A program made the position numbers and the translations under genes. Source: Zoogloea oleivorans (GTDB lineage Bacteria; Pseudomonadota; Gammaproteobacteria; Burkholderiales; Rhodocyclaceae). Taken from it: DNA of 64,000 nucleotides. Shown here in pieces: positions 26,779-36,804 of the stretch. The stretch spans positions 1 through 64,000 of the forward strand of contig NZ_SDKK01000017.1 in assembly GCF_008107625.1 (NCBI RefSeq). Direction: 5' to 3'. The stretch's first letter is position 1. Each line of letters opens with the position of its first letter. A model generated the notes under the pieces. The model was not told where the DNA came from and searched no databases. It saw only the letters and a program-made list of their open reading frames with translations.

Positions 26779-28569
26779 ATGCGAACTCAATACTGCGGCC
26801 TCGTTTCCGCCGCCTACCTCGACCAGATCGTCACCCTTTGCGGCTGGGTTCATCGCCGGCGCGACCACGGCGGCGTGATCTTCATCGACCTGCGCGACCG
26901 CGAAGGTCTCGTCCAGGTGGTCTGCGATCCGGACCGGGCCGACATGTTCCAGGTGGCCGAGTCCATCCGCGGCGAGTTCGTCCTGAAGATCACCGGCAAG
27001 GTGCGTCGGCGCCCGGCCGGCACCGAGAACGCCAACCTGGTGTCCGGCGAGATCGAAGTGCTGTGCCACGACATCGAAGTGCTCAACACCTCGGCCACGC
27101 CCCCGTTCCAGCTCGACGAGGAAAACCTCTCCGAAACCACCCGCCTCACGCACCGCGTCATCGACCTGCGTCGTCCGCAGATGCAGAAGAACATGATGCT
27201 GCGCTACAAGACGGCCATGGCCTTCCGCCGCTTCCTCGATGCCCAGGGCTTCATCGACATCGAAACCCCGATGCTCACCAAGAGCACCCCGGAAGGCGCC
27301 CGCGACTACCTGGTGCCGTCCCGCGTTCACGACGGCCAGTTCTTCGCCCTGCCCCAGTCGCCGCAGCTCTTCAAGCAGCTGCTGATGGTGGCCGGCTACG
27401 ACCGCTACTACCAGATCGTCAAGTGCTTCCGCGACGAAGACCTGCGCGCCGACCGCCAGCCCGAATTCACCCAGATCGACCTGGAAACCTCCTTCCTGGG
27501 CGAAGACGAGATCACCGCGCTGACCGAGGAGATGATCCGCACGGTCTTCAAGGAAGTGCTGTCCGTCGATCTGCCCCAGCCCTTCCCGCGCATCACCTAC
27601 GCGGAAGCCATGGACCGTTTCGGCTCCGACAAGCCCGACCTGCGCGTCACCCTTGAGCTCACCGACGTCACCGACGCGGTCAAGGACGTGGCCTTCAAGG
27701 TGTTCAGCGGCCCGGCCACCTCCGGCGGCCGTGTGGCGGCCATGCGCGTGCCCGGCGGCGCCACCCTGACCCGTGGCGAAATCGACGAGTACACCAAGTT
27801 CGTCAGCATCTACGGTGCCCGCGGCCTGGCCTACATCAAGGTCAACGACGTGACCCAGCCGAACGAAACCGGCCTGCAGTCGCCCATCGTCAAGAACCTC
27901 AACGAAGCGGCCCTGCGTACCATCCTCGAGCGCACCGGCGCCCAGTCCGGCGACCTGATCTTCTTCGGCGCCGACAAGACCAAGGTGGTGAACGACGCCC
28001 TCGGCGCGCTGCGCACCAAGCTCGGTCACGAGAAGGGTTTCGTCAACGGCAAGGCCTGGGAACCTCTGTGGGTCGTGGACTTCCCGATGTTCGAGTACGA
28101 CGAGGAAAACAAGCGCTGGACCGCCTGCCACCACCCCTTCACCAGCCCCAAGGACGAACACCTGGCGCTGCTCACCACCGACCCGGGCAAGTGCCTGGCC
28201 AAGGCCTACGACCTCGCCCTCAACGGCTGGGAAATCGGCGGCGGCTCGGTGCGTATCCACCAGGCCGAAGTGCAGGAAACCGTCTTCTCCGCCCTCAACA
28301 TCGGTCCGGAAGAGCAACAGGCCAAGTTCGGCTTCCTGCTCGACGCCCTCAAGTACGGTGCGCCCCCGCACGGTGGCCTGGCCTTCGGCCTCGACCGCAT
28401 CGTCACGATGATGACCGGTGCCGAGTCGATCCGCGACGTGATCGCCTTCCCGAAGACCCAGCGCGCCCAGTGCCTGCTCACCAACGCGCCGTCGCCGGTG
28501 GATGAAAAGCAACTGCGCGAACTGCACATTCGCCTGCGTCAGAAGGCCACGGATACGCCCGCAGCCTGA
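26779..28569 (+). CDS. aspS: Aspartyl-tRNA synthetase
   Basis: 596 aa class IIb synthetase of the bacterial type with an insertion domain. N-terminal OB anticodon domain, motif 2 [18 protein letters not shown] (near residue 220), the GAD insertion and motif 3 GLAFGLDR near the C-terminus. Whether it is discriminating or non-discriminating (also charging tRNA-Asn) depends on gatCAB or asnS elsewhere. A strong terminator follows. Confidence 0.97.
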   Translation: MRTQYCGLVSAAYLDQIVTLCGWVHRRRDHGGVIFIDLRDREGLVQVVCDPDRADMFQVAESIRGEFVLKITGKVRRRPAGTENANLVSGEIEVLCHDIEVLNTSATPPFQLDEENLSETTRLTHRVIDLRRPQMQKNMMLRYKTAMAFRRFLDAQGFIDIETPMLTKSTPEGARDYLVPSRVHDGQFFALPQSPQLFKQLLMVAGYDRYYQIVKCFRDEDLRADRQPEFTQIDLETSFLGEDEITALTEEMIRTVFKEVLSVDLPQPFPRITYAEAMDRFGSDKPDLRVTLELTDVTDAVKDVAFKVFSGPATSGGRVAAMRVPGGATLTRGEIDEYTKFVSIYGARGLAYIKVNDVTQPNETGLQSPIVKNLNEAALRTILERTGAQSGDLIFFGADKTKVVNDALGALRTKLGHEKGFVNGKAWEPLWVVDFPMFEYDEENKRWTACHHPFTSPKDEHLALLTTDPGKCLAKAYDLALNGWEIGGGSVRIHQAEVQETVFSALNIGPEEQQAKFGFLLDALKYGAPPHGGLAFGLDRIVTMMTGAESIRDVIAFPKTQRAQCLLTNAPSPVDEKQLRELHIRLRQKATDTPAA

Positions 28570-28590
28570 ACCTGAAAAGCAATATGTCGT

Positions 28591-28627
28591 AAAAAGGGGC
28601 GAACGGCCTGGCCGCTCGCCCCTTTTT
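28591..28627. terminator. Terminator after aspS
   Basis: Stem AAAAAGGGGCGA / TCGCCCCTTTTT enclosing an additional CGGCC/GGCCG helix, 21 bp past the aspS stop. The T run supports plus-strand termination. Confidence 0.9.
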
Positions 28628-28665
28628 CGTGCGTTTCCCGCTCAAGAATCACCGCTGCGGGCCGT

Positions 28666-30318
28666 TTGAAGAGGGACCAAAGCTTCACGCCCCCGCTACC
28701 CGTGATCGATCTCGCCACAATCTCCGCCCTCGTTGTCGAAGCGAATCCGACCATGCGGACACAGCTTCGCACGATGCTCAACATGAGCGGCATCAGCAAG
28801 GTCCAGTTTGCCGTTACGGCCGGTGTGGCTGTACGCAAGCTGCGCGACACCCGCTACGACCTGATTCTTTGCGAATATCACCTCGGCGACGGCCAGGACG
28901 GCCAGCACCTGCTCGAAGACCTGCGCCACCACAGCATCATCCCGCTGACCACGCTCTTTGTGATGGTCACCGGCGAGCGCCAGTATGAACGCGTGGTCAG
29001 CGCGGCAGAGCTGGCGCCCAACGATTACATCCTCAAGCCCTTCGCCGCCGACACCCTCCACGACCGTATTCAAAAATCCCTGGAGAAGCGTGAAGCCTTC
29101 ATGCCGGCTTACCGGCTGATCGAGCTGGGCAACGCCCCGGATGCCATCGCTGCCTGCGCCACCGGGGAAGAGAACTACCCCCAGTGGACCGTCGATTTCA
29201 TGCGCCTGCGGGCCGAGCTGTACCTTGCCAGCGGCAATGCCGACGAAGCCCAGCGGCTGTACACCGAAATCCTGCTGACACGCAGCATTCCGTGGGCCAA
29301 GCTGGGCCTCGCCAAGACGCTTTACATGCAGAAGCGCTACGCCGAGTCGGAAGACATCCTCCAGGGCCTGGTCGCCGAGAACGATCTTTTCCTCGATGCC
29401 TACGACTGGTTGTCGCGCACCCGCGAAGCCGCCGGCGAACTGGAAGGCGCCCGCACGGTTCTCACCACGGCCACCAACCTGTCGCCCCACCGGATCGGCC
29501 GCCTGCGCCGGCTCGGCGAACTGGCCATCGAAACCGGCGATCACGAAGCCGCCGAAAAGGTGCTCACCGAAGTCGTTCGCAAGGGCAAATACTCCGACTT
29601 CCGCGATCCGGAAGACCATGTACGCCTGATCCAGGCCCAGCTCGGGCGCGGCGATACCGTCCAGGCCGAAGCCACCATCCGCGATCTCGAACGCTCCATG
29701 CTGGGCCTCGACAAGACCAGTTCCTGCTCGTCCCTGTCCAGCGCCATGGTGCATATCAAGAAAGGGGATCACGCCAAGGCCGGGGACGCCATCCGCAACC
29801 TCACCAGCGATGGCGCCAACACCAGTGGCCTGTCCCTCGGCCTCAAGAAAGAACTGGCTCGCGCCTGCTTTGCCAGCAACATGACCGAGCACGGCACTGA
29901 AGTAATCCTGGACATCATGCGCAACGCCGCCGACGAGCGGACCATGGAGAGCACCAAGACCATCCTGCGGGACGCCGGCAAACCCGAACTGTGCGAGCAG
30001 CTCTCTACCCAGATGCAGGGCGAGGTCAAGGATCTGGTCGCCGAAGGCGCCCGCAAGGCGCAAAGCGGTGATTTCGACGGTGCCGTGCAGTTCATGCTCA
30101 GCGCCGTGCGCAAGATGCCGGGCAATATCCACGTTCTCTTCAACGCCACGCTGGCGCTGCTCAAGCATGTGGAAAACTGTGGCTGGAACGAGCGCTTTGC
30201 CGAGCAGGCCCGCACCCTGATGGAACGGGCCCGCCTGCTTGACCCCGGCAACGCGCGCCTGCCGGCCCTGACTACGTATTACTACAATCTGCTCAAGAAG
30301 TACGGCATCCAGCCCTGA
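28666..30318 (+). CDS. Response-regulator receiver fused to TPR repeats
   Basis: Up to 550 aa. CheY-like receiver at about residues 18-140 with the phospho-acceptor Asp replaced or displaced: the usual D-x-x-M-P position reads LILCEYHLGDGQDG, so Glu at the normal phosphorylation site is likely. The conserved Lys is in NDYILKPF. The rest is a helical TPR region. The start is unclear: TTG at 28666, GTG at 28702 and a later ATG are in frame, none with a strong Shine-Dalgarno. No kinase adjoins it. Similar receiver-TPR proteins occur in many Proteobacteria without clear roles. Confidence 0.82.
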   Translation: MKRDQSFTPPLPVIDLATISALVVEANPTMRTQLRTMLNMSGISKVQFAVTAGVAVRKLRDTRYDLILCEYHLGDGQDGQHLLEDLRHHSIIPLTTLFVMVTGERQYERVVSAAELAPNDYILKPFAADTLHDRIQKSLEKREAFMPAYRLIELGNAPDAIAACATGEENYPQWTVDFMRLRAELYLASGNADEAQRLYTEILLTRSIPWAKLGLAKTLYMQKRYAESEDILQGLVAENDLFLDAYDWLSRTREAAGELEGARTVLTTATNLSPHRIGRLRRLGELAIETGDHEAAEKVLTEVVRKGKYSDFRDPEDHVRLIQAQLGRGDTVQAEATIRDLERSMLGLDKTSSCSSLSSAMVHIKKGDHAKAGDAIRNLTSDGANTSGLSLGLKKELARACFASNMTEHGTEVILDIMRNAADERTMESTKTILRDAGKPELCEQLSTQMQGEVKDLVAEGARKAQSGDFDGAVQFMLSAVRKMPGNIHVLFNATLALLKHVENCGWNERFAEQARTLMERARLLDPGNARLPALTTYYYNLLKKYGIQP

Positions 30319-30366
30319 GTCGCAGGCTGCTAAACTGCGGGCACCTTATCGCCCATCCCGCCAGTC

Positions 30367-30750
30367 ATGCTCACCCGCCATTTCCGAATTTTTGCGCTGC
30401 TGCTGCTCCTGCTCGGCGCGTCCGGCGCCGAGGCGCGCGGCTTTTTTGACTGGGGCAGGTCCGAGGACAGCGCAACGATCGCTGCCGCCAGCCTGCCGGC
30501 AGAAGCCCGGGAAGCCCTGGGCCTGATCCGCCAGGGCGGCCCCTTCCCCTACCGGCGCGACGGCATCACCTTCCAGAACAGGGAAAAGCGTCTGCCCGAA
30601 GCCGCCTCCGGCTACTACCGGGAATACACGGTGACCACCCCCGGCTCCCGCGATCGCGGCGCCCGGCGCATCATCAGTGGCGGACGGCCCCCGGCCGTCT
30701 TCTATTATTCAGACGACCATTACCGCACTTTCCGGCGCATCCAGGACTGA
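30367..30750 (+). CDS. Secreted barnase-type ribonuclease
   Basis: 127 aa with a signal peptide (cleavage near AEA/RG, residue 23), so the enzyme is exported. The mature domain matches the microbial N1/T1 RNase fold: FQNREKRLP, then YREYTV with the putative general base Glu86, RGARRI with the phosphate-binding Arg, and DDHYRTF with His118 as general acid. All catalytic positions are in place. The stop is 2 bp before the barstar-type gene, so enzyme and inhibitor are co-transcribed. Confidence 0.88.
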   Translation: MLTRHFRIFALLLLLLGASGAEARGFFDWGRSEDSATIAAASLPAEAREALGLIRQGGPFPYRRDGITFQNREKRLPEAASGYYREYTVTTPGSRDRGARRIISGGRPPAVFYYSDDHYRTFRRIQD

Positions 30751-30752
30751 TC

Positions 30753-31196
30753 ATGAGCGCACTCCCGTTCCACACTTTGCTCTCCCGCGCCGAACGGGCC
30801 GGGATCTATCACATGCCCTTTGCTGCCGACCTCGCCCTCGAAGAAGCCACTGAAAGCCTCGAATACCCCATGTACCGGGTGGACCTGGCCAAAGTCACCG
30901 ACAAGGAAGGCTTCCTCGAGGCCATCAGCAAGGCCATGGATTTTCCCGACTGGTTCGGACACAACTGGGACGCCCTGGCCGACTGCCTCACCGACCTGTC
31001 GTGGATGGGCGCCGATGGCTATGTGATCATCCTCGACCATGCCGACGGCTTCGCCCAGGCCAGCCCCACCGACTTTGCCACCGCCCTGTCCGTTCTCCAG
31101 GATGCCTCCGACACCTGGCGCGAAGATGGCGTTCCCCTATGGACCCTGGTCGGCACCGCCTCCGACGGCCTGGACTGGCTACAGGACATCGAATGA
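30753..31196 (+). CDS. Barstar-type ribonuclease inhibitor
   Basis: 147 aa. The barstar fold motif is clear at FPDWFGHNWDALADCLTDLSW (the inhibitory helix with the Asp residues that fill the RNase active site). About 35 extra N-terminal residues precede the core. No signal peptide, consistent with cytosolic protection. It begins 2 bp after the RNase gene and its TGA overlaps the nudB ATG (ATGA), indicating coupling in a three-gene operon. Confidence 0.9.
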   Translation: MSALPFHTLLSRAERAGIYHMPFAADLALEEATESLEYPMYRVDLAKVTDKEGFLEAISKAMDFPDWFGHNWDALADCLTDLSWMGADGYVIILDHADGFAQASPTDFATALSVLQDASDTWREDGVPLWTLVGTASDGLDWLQDIE

Positions 31197-31666
31197 GCGA
31201 GGGCCACAAGCAGCCTGTGTCAGTGCTGGTGGTCATCCACACGCCGGCACTCGACGTGCTGGTGCTGGAACGTGCGGCAAGCGGCGGCCTGTGGCAATCG
31301 GTTACCGGCAGCCGGGAGGACAGCGAAGCCCTTGCGGCCACCGCCCTGCGCGAAGTCGCGGAAGAAACCGGCATTGCGGCCCAGCCGGCCGATCTCGTCG
31401 ACTGGCATCTGAGCAATCGTTTTGAAATCCTGCACCGCTGGCGCGCCCGCTACGCGCCAGGCGTCAGCCACAATACCGAGCACGTTTTCAGCCTGAGCGT
31501 GCCCGCACCGCTGTCGGTACGCCTCGCGCCCGACGAGCACGTCGCCGCCCTGTGGCTGCCCTGGCAGGACGCCGCCGACAAGGTCTTCTCATGGACCAAC
31601 CGCGACGCAATCCGTCTGGTCGCCCGCAGCCTCAGCGCCGAGCGGCTTCCCCGATCTTCTTTGTGA
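31193..31666 (+). CDS. nudB: Dihydroneopterin triphosphate diphosphatase NudB
   Basis: 157 aa Nudix hydrolase in folate synthesis. Nudix box GSREDSEALAATALREVAEETG is complete (about residues 39-60). The text SVLVVIHTP, LWQSVTGSRE and HNTEHVFSL fits NudB rather than a generic Nudix. The ATG overlaps the barstar stop by 4 bp. nudB normally follows aspS closely in Betaproteobacteria, so the receiver-TPR gene and RNase pair look inserted between them. Tail-to-tail overlap of 35 bp with the CWC gene. Confidence 0.9.
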   Translation: MSEGHKQPVSVLVVIHTPALDVLVLERAASGGLWQSVTGSREDSEALAATALREVAEETGIAAQPADLVDWHLSNRFEILHRWRARYAPGVSHNTEHVFSLSVPAPLSVRLAPDEHVAALWLPWQDAADKVFSWTNRDAIRLVARSLSAERLPRSSL

Positions 31667-31832
31667 GGCATTCGGGGCAATAGCACTGGCCGGCGTGCGC
31701 CTCCGGCACGCTTAATACCGGGGGCAGGCTGGCGCACCAGCACTCAGCCATACCGGCATTCATTCCACAGGTAAAACGCGCACCACAGGCCGGACAGACA
31801 TTCGTCGGGGCCACATTCTTCACGTCTTCCAC
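31632..31832 (-). CDS. Cysteine-rich CWC family protein
   Basis: 66 aa. The spacing CPACGARFTCG ... CWC ... CYCPECL is the Cys-rich CWC signature, probably a zinc- or metal-binding mini-protein. The start is GTG at 31830-31832 with AAGGAG upstream. It overlaps the 3' end of nudB by 35 bp on the opposite strand. Function unknown. Confidence 0.88.
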   Translation of the reverse strand: MEDVKNVAPTNVCPACGARFTCGMNAGMAECWCASLPPVLSVPEAHAGQCYCPECLTKKIGEAARR

Positions 31833-31881
31833 CGGGTTTCTCCTTGGATTTTCAAGCTGCGAGTCTAGCTGCTCAAAGGGG

Positions 31882-31910
31882 CTTGAAGCACGCGCCGGGC
31901 ACCCCTATAT
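31882..31910 (+). promoter_or_regulatory. Sigma-32 (heat shock) promoter for hsp20
   Basis: CTTGAAG at 31882-31888 and CCCCTATAT at 31902-31910 match the sigma-32 -35 (CTTGAAA) and -10 (CCCCATNT) elements with a 14-base gap between CTTGAA and CCCC. They lie 58 bp before the hsp20 start, leaving room for a 5' leader. Confidence 0.88.
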
Positions 31911-31967
31911 ACACATCAGGGAGGGCACACTGCCCTTGGCCCCGCAGACTTTTCAAGGAGAAAACGC

Positions 31968-32384
31968 ATGAGCAACCTTACTCGCCGTGACCCTCTGGAC
32001 GACTTCCTCCGCGGCTTCCTGGTGCGGCCCGTCGAATACGGCAACACGACCACCGAGGCCCCGCAGATGAAGGTCGACGTGAAGGAGGCGAACGATGCCT
32101 ACCTGGTTCACGCCGAGCTGCCCGGCATCAAGAAAGAGGACATTCATGTGCACATCGATGGCCCGGTGGTGTCGATCAGCGCAGAGCGCAAGCAAAGCAG
32201 CGAAGTGAAGGAGGGCGAACGCATTCTGCGCACCGAACGCTACTTCGGCCAGGTCTCGCGCAGTTTCCAGCTCGGCCAGGACCTGGATGAAAGCCGGGCC
32301 AGCGCCAGGTTCAACGAGGGTGTGCTCGAACTGAGTCTGCCGAAGAAGATTGCAGTCCAGGCCAAGCGTCTCGTCATCGAATGA
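31968..32384 (+). CDS. Hsp20/alpha-crystallin small heat shock protein
   Basis: 138 aa. The alpha-crystallin domain spans about residues 35-125 (KVDVKEANDAYLVHAELPG, ISAER, SFQLGQDLDES, ARFNEGVLEL) and ends with KRLVIE. It acts as an ATP-independent holdase for unfolding proteins. GGAG precedes the ATG (aaggagaaaacgc). A sigma-32 promoter lies upstream and a terminator follows, so it is a single heat-inducible gene. Confidence 0.94.
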   Translation: MSNLTRRDPLDDFLRGFLVRPVEYGNTTTEAPQMKVDVKEANDAYLVHAELPGIKKEDIHVHIDGPVVSISAERKQSSEVKEGERILRTERYFGQVSRSFQLGQDLDESRASARFNEGVLELSLPKKIAVQAKRLVIE

Positions 32385-32410
32385 TTGCCACACTGAAAGC
32401 CGATAAATAA

Positions 32411-33406
<996 letters not shown>

Positions 33407-33483
33407 TCCGCCTCTGTGCGGAACTCCGGGGCAAGATGCCGCTCTTCCTACAACCTATTGCCCCGGATTCCGTCCCTCGCCCC

Positions 33484-33987
33484 ATGTTGCTCCGCCTCCC
33501 CTTCCGCTCCCTCGCCATCGCCCTGTTCGTCGTCTGCAGCAGCCTTCTGGCCGTCGGACTCTACCTCCAGCACGTCAAGGGCATCGAGCCCTGCCCGATG
33601 TGCATCATGCAGCGCTACGCCATGCTGGTCTGCGGGCTGATTGGCCTTGTCGCCGGCCTGCACAACCCCGGACACAAGGGCTTTCTCGCCTATGCCTCAC
33701 TGCTCGGCGTTGCGGCCCTCGCCGGCGGCGGCGTGGCGGCCCGGCAATCGTGGCTGCAGTGGTTCCCCCCCGCCGTGTCCGAATGCGGTCCGGGCCTCGA
33801 GTACATGCTGGAGAGCTTCCCCCTGGCCTCTGCCCTGCCGATGATCTTCCGCGGTGCCGGCGATTGCTCGGTGATCGACTGGACCTTCCTGGGTCTGTCC
33901 ATCGCCAACTGGTCCTTCCTGGTCTTCGCCACCATCCTCGCAGCACTGATCCTTCATCTGCTGCAGCGCGGCAAACAGCGAACCTGA
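33484..33987 (+). CDS. dsbB: Disulfide bond formation protein DsbB
   Basis: 167 aa, four membrane helices. Oxidises DsbA and passes electrons to quinone. First periplasmic pair is Cys37-Pro-Met-Cys40 and the second pair is Cys101 and Cys128. The ATG at 33484 is preferred; the upstream in-frame extension is proline-rich and not conserved. argB lies 77 bp upstream. Confidence 0.93.
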   Translation: MLLRLPFRSLAIALFVVCSSLLAVGLYLQHVKGIEPCPMCIMQRYAMLVCGLIGLVAGLHNPGHKGFLAYASLLGVAALAGGGVAARQSWLQWFPPAVSECGPGLEYMLESFPLASALPMIFRGAGDCSVIDWTFLGLSIANWSFLVFATILAALILHLLQRGKQRT

Positions 33988-34009
33988 AAGACGCCCCACC
34001 ACGGGGCCA

Positions 34010-34030
34010 GGCGCACCAGTGCAGTGCGCC
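34010..34030. promoter_or_regulatory. NtrC-like binding site
   Basis: Inverted repeat GGCGCAC-N7-GTGCGCC. Its core GCACC-N5-AGTGC differs at one base from the NtrC consensus GCACC-N5-GGTGC. Centre is about 97 bp upstream of the predicted start, a normal distance for an enhancer site. Confidence 0.65.
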
Positions 34031-34090
34031 ACTTTTCCATTTTTCCCGCTTTTTCCAGCGATGAAGGCCGGCAATCTGGCCTTCAAGCAC

Positions 34091-34106
34091 TGGCACGCGC
34101 ATTGCT
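34091..34106 (+). promoter_or_regulatory. Sigma-54 promoter for nirB
   Basis: TGGCACGCGCATTGCT matches the -24/-12 consensus TGGCACG-N4-TTGCW at every fixed base. With the NtrC-like site upstream this gives nitrogen-limitation control. The predicted start is about 34117, leaving a 210-base leader. Confidence 0.9.
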
Positions 34107-34116
34107 TATAGCCATC

Positions 34117-34330
34117 CATCGAATGTGCGCAGACGGCAATAAAGACATTGCTGCACTGCCCGCAACCTGAATCCAGGTGCTTGCGCACCGCATCCCCATT
34201 GATGCGGTGACGCGGTCGGGCCAACGGCGGCCCGAACCGCGATCAACGACGATCTCCCTGCAAAAGGCTTAATGCCCGCACCGGATGCCCCGCGCGACCG
34301 GCTCGGGGAGAACCAATCGTTGGAGGAATC
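34117..34330 (+). promoter_or_regulatory. Structured leader of nirB, possible ANTAR antitermination leader
   Basis: Three hairpins are seen. The first (34136-34151) has stem GCAAT/ATTGC and hexaloop AAAGAC; the second (34186-34209) has a 9-bp stem with loop CCCATT; the third (34211-34241) has a 12-bp GC stem with loop AACGGC. The first and third loops have A1 and G4, as ANTAR regulator targets do. The third could be the terminator-like hairpin, though no T run follows. A NasT/NasR regulator is not in the window. Confidence 0.45.
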
Positions 34331-36793
34331 ATGCGCAAACTGAAACTGGTCATGGTCGGAAACGGGATGGCGGGTGTCCGCACGCTGGAAGAGCTGCGCA
34401 AGATCGCGCCGGACATGTACGACATCACCGTGTTCGGCGCCGAGCCGCACCCCAACTACAACCGCATCCTGCTCTCCCCGGTGCTCGCCGGCGAGATGAC
34501 CATTCAGGACATCATCCTCAACGACCTGCAGTGGTACGCCGACAACGGCATCACCCTGCACCTGGGCAGCAAGGTCACCGAGATCGACCGCAAGAACCGC
34601 TCGGTGATTGCCACCGACAAGAATGGCGAACTGATCACCGTCGATTACGACCGCCTGCTGATCGCCACCGGTTCCAGCCCCTTCATCCTGCCGGTGCCGG
34701 GCAAGGAACTGCCGGGCGTGATCTCCTACCGGGACATCAAGGACACCGACGAGATGATCGACGCCGCGGCGAAGTACCAGCACGCGGTGGTCATCGGCGC
34801 CGGCCTGCTGGGCCTCGAAGCCGCCAACGGCCTGGCCCTGCGCGGCATGGACGTGACCGTGGTGCACAACTCCGAGTGGATCATGGAGCGCCAGCTCGAC
34901 CGCACCGCCGGCAAGATGCTGCAGTCCGCCCTTGAAGCCAAGGGCATGAAGTTCCGCATGAGCGCCCAGACCGCCGAATTGCTGGCGGGTGACGCCGGTC
35001 GCGTCGCAGCCATCAAGTTCAAGGACGGCGAGAGCATCCCCGCCGACCTGGTGTGCATGGCTGCCGGCATCCGCCCCAACGTGGAACTGGCCGAAAAAGC
35101 CGGCATCCACTGCAACCGCGGCATCGTGGTGAATGACACCCTGCAGACCTACGACCCGCGCATCTACGCCGTCGGTGAATGCGCCAACCACCGGGGCACT
35201 GCCTACGGTTTGGTCGCGCCGCTGTTTGAACAGGCCAAGGTCTGCGCCAACCACCTGGCCATGTACGGCATCGGCCGCTACCAGGGCTCGGTGACCAGCA
35301 CCAAGCTCAAGGTCACCGGTATCGACGTGTTCTCCGCCGGCGACTTCTCCGGCGCGGAAGGCACCGAGGACATCGTCCTCCACGACCCCGGCATGGGCAT
35401 CTACAAGCGCCTCGTGCTGAAGGGCGACAAGCTGATCGGCGCAGTGCTCTACGGCGACACCAAGGACGGCGCCTGGTACTTCCAGCTGCTCAAGGATGAA
35501 CAGGACATCCACGACATCCGCGATCACCTGGTGTTCGGCAATTCCCACCTCGGCGATGTCGGCCACAAGGGCAACAGCATGGCCGCCAGCATGCCGGACA
35601 GCGCCGAAGTGTGCGGCTGCAACGGCGTGTGCAAGGGCACCATCGTCAAGGCCATCCAGGAGCACGGCCTGTTCTCGCTGGAAGACGTGCGCAAGCACAC
35701 CAAGGCGTCGAGCTCGTGCGGCTCCTGTACCGGCCTGGTCGAACAGATCCTCGCCTCCACCGTCGGCGGCGCCTACACCCCGGCGGACTCCAACAACAAG
35801 GCGGTGTGCGGCTGTACCGACCACTCCCACGGCGAAGTGCGCAAGGCGATCAAGGACAACAAGCTGCTGTCGGTGGTCGAGGCCCAGAAATTCCTCGCCT
35901 GGAAGACCCCCAACGGCTGCGCCAGCTGCCGCCCGGCGCTCAACTACTACTGCATCTCCACCTGGCCCCACGAGGCCATCGACGATCCGCAGAGCCGCTT
36001 CATCAACGAGCGCGCTCACGCCAACATCCAGAAGGACGGCACCTATTCGGTCGTCCCGCGCATGTGGGGCGGCCTGACCACGCCGGGCGAGCTGCGCGCC
36101 ATCGCCGACGCGGCCGAGAAGTACAAGGTGCCCACCGTCAAGGTCACCGGCGGCCAGCGCATCGACCTGCTCGGCGTGAAGAAGGAAGACCTGCCCGGCA
36201 TGTGGTCCGATTTCGCCAAGGCCGGCATGGTCTCCGGCCACGCCTACGGCAAGAGCCTGCGCACCGTGAAGACCTGTGTTGGCGCCGAGCACTGCCGCTT
36301 CGGCACCCAGCGCTCCATGACCCTCGGCGTGAAGCTCGAGAAAATGCTTTTCGGCATGTGGAGCCCCCACAAATTCAAGCTGGCCGTCTCGGGCTGTCCG
36401 CGCAACTGTGCCGAGTCCGGCATCAAGGACATCGGCGTGATCGGCGTGGATTCGGGCTACGAGCTCTACGTGGGCGGCAACGGCGGCATCAAAACCGAAA
36501 TCGCCCAGTTCTTCTGCAAGGTGAAGGACGACGACGAAGTCATGGAATACGGCGGCGCCTTCATCCAGCTCTATCGCGAAGAAGGCTTCTACCTGGAGCG
36601 CACCTGCCACTACCTCGAGCGGGTCGGCCTGGAACACGTCAAGAAGGCGGTGCTCGAAGACGCCGAGCAGCGCAAGGCGCTGTACGAAAGGCTCCTCTTT
36701 GCCCTGCAGAACTACAAGGACCCGTGGGCCGAGATCTTCGAGGACAAGCCCGGCGGCACCTTGAAGCGCGAATTCGAAATCATCAAGGTATAA
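34331..36793 (+). CDS. nirB: Assimilatory nitrite reductase (NAD(P)H) large subunit
   Basis: 820 aa. FAD motif GNGMAG near residue 11, NAD(P) motif GAGLLGLE near 156, two BFD-type [2Fe-2S] segments (CGCNGVCKG...CGSC and CGC...C), then nitrite/sulfite reductase ferredoxin-like and siroheme/4Fe-4S domains with TCVGAEHCRFG and SGCPRNC. It reduces nitrite to ammonia by six electrons. TTGGAGGAATC precedes the ATG. Followed by nirD at 11 bp. Confidence 0.96.
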   Translation: MRKLKLVMVGNGMAGVRTLEELRKIAPDMYDITVFGAEPHPNYNRILLSPVLAGEMTIQDIILNDLQWYADNGITLHLGSKVTEIDRKNRSVIATDKNGELITVDYDRLLIATGSSPFILPVPGKELPGVISYRDIKDTDEMIDAAAKYQHAVVIGAGLLGLEAANGLALRGMDVTVVHNSEWIMERQLDRTAGKMLQSALEAKGMKFRMSAQTAELLAGDAGRVAAIKFKDGESIPADLVCMAAGIRPNVELAEKAGIHCNRGIVVNDTLQTYDPRIYAVGECANHRGTAYGLVAPLFEQAKVCANHLAMYGIGRYQGSVTSTKLKVTGIDVFSAGDFSGAEGTEDIVLHDPGMGIYKRLVLKGDKLIGAVLYGDTKDGAWYFQLLKDEQDIHDIRDHLVFGNSHLGDVGHKGNSMAASMPDSAEVCGCNGVCKGTIVKAIQEHGLFSLEDVRKHTKASSSCGSCTGLVEQILASTVGGAYTPADSNNKAVCGCTDHSHGEVRKAIKDNKLLSVVEAQKFLAWKTPNGCASCRPALNYYCISTWPHEAIDDPQSRFINERAHANIQKDGTYSVVPRMWGGLTTPGELRAIADAAEKYKVPTVKVTGGQRIDLLGVKKEDLPGMWSDFAKAGMVSGHAYGKSLRTVKTCVGAEHCRFGTQRSMTLGVKLEKMLFGMWSPHKFKLAVSGCPRNCAESGIKDIGVIGVDSGYELYVGGNGGIKTEIAQFFCKVKDDDEVMEYGGAFIQLYREEGFYLERTCHYLERVGLEHVKKAVLEDAEQRKALYERLLFALQNYKDPWAEIFEDKPGGTLKREFEIIKV

Positions 36794-36804
36794 GGGGCGA
36801 GCAC

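Larger units (their letters stand above)
33988..34330 (+). promoter_or_regulatory. nirB upstream region (343 bp without a gene)
   Basis: This gap holds, in order, an NtrC-like inverted repeat (34010-34030), a sigma-54 promoter (34091-34106) and a roughly 210-base leader with strong hairpins before nirB. Nothing coding is evident. Confidence 0.75.

Noticed and set aside
34106-36637. 843-codon open frame antisense to nirB
   Set aside because: It mirrors nirB codon bias in GC-rich DNA, has low-complexity Val/Ala/Gly/His text, and nirB on the other strand is certain.
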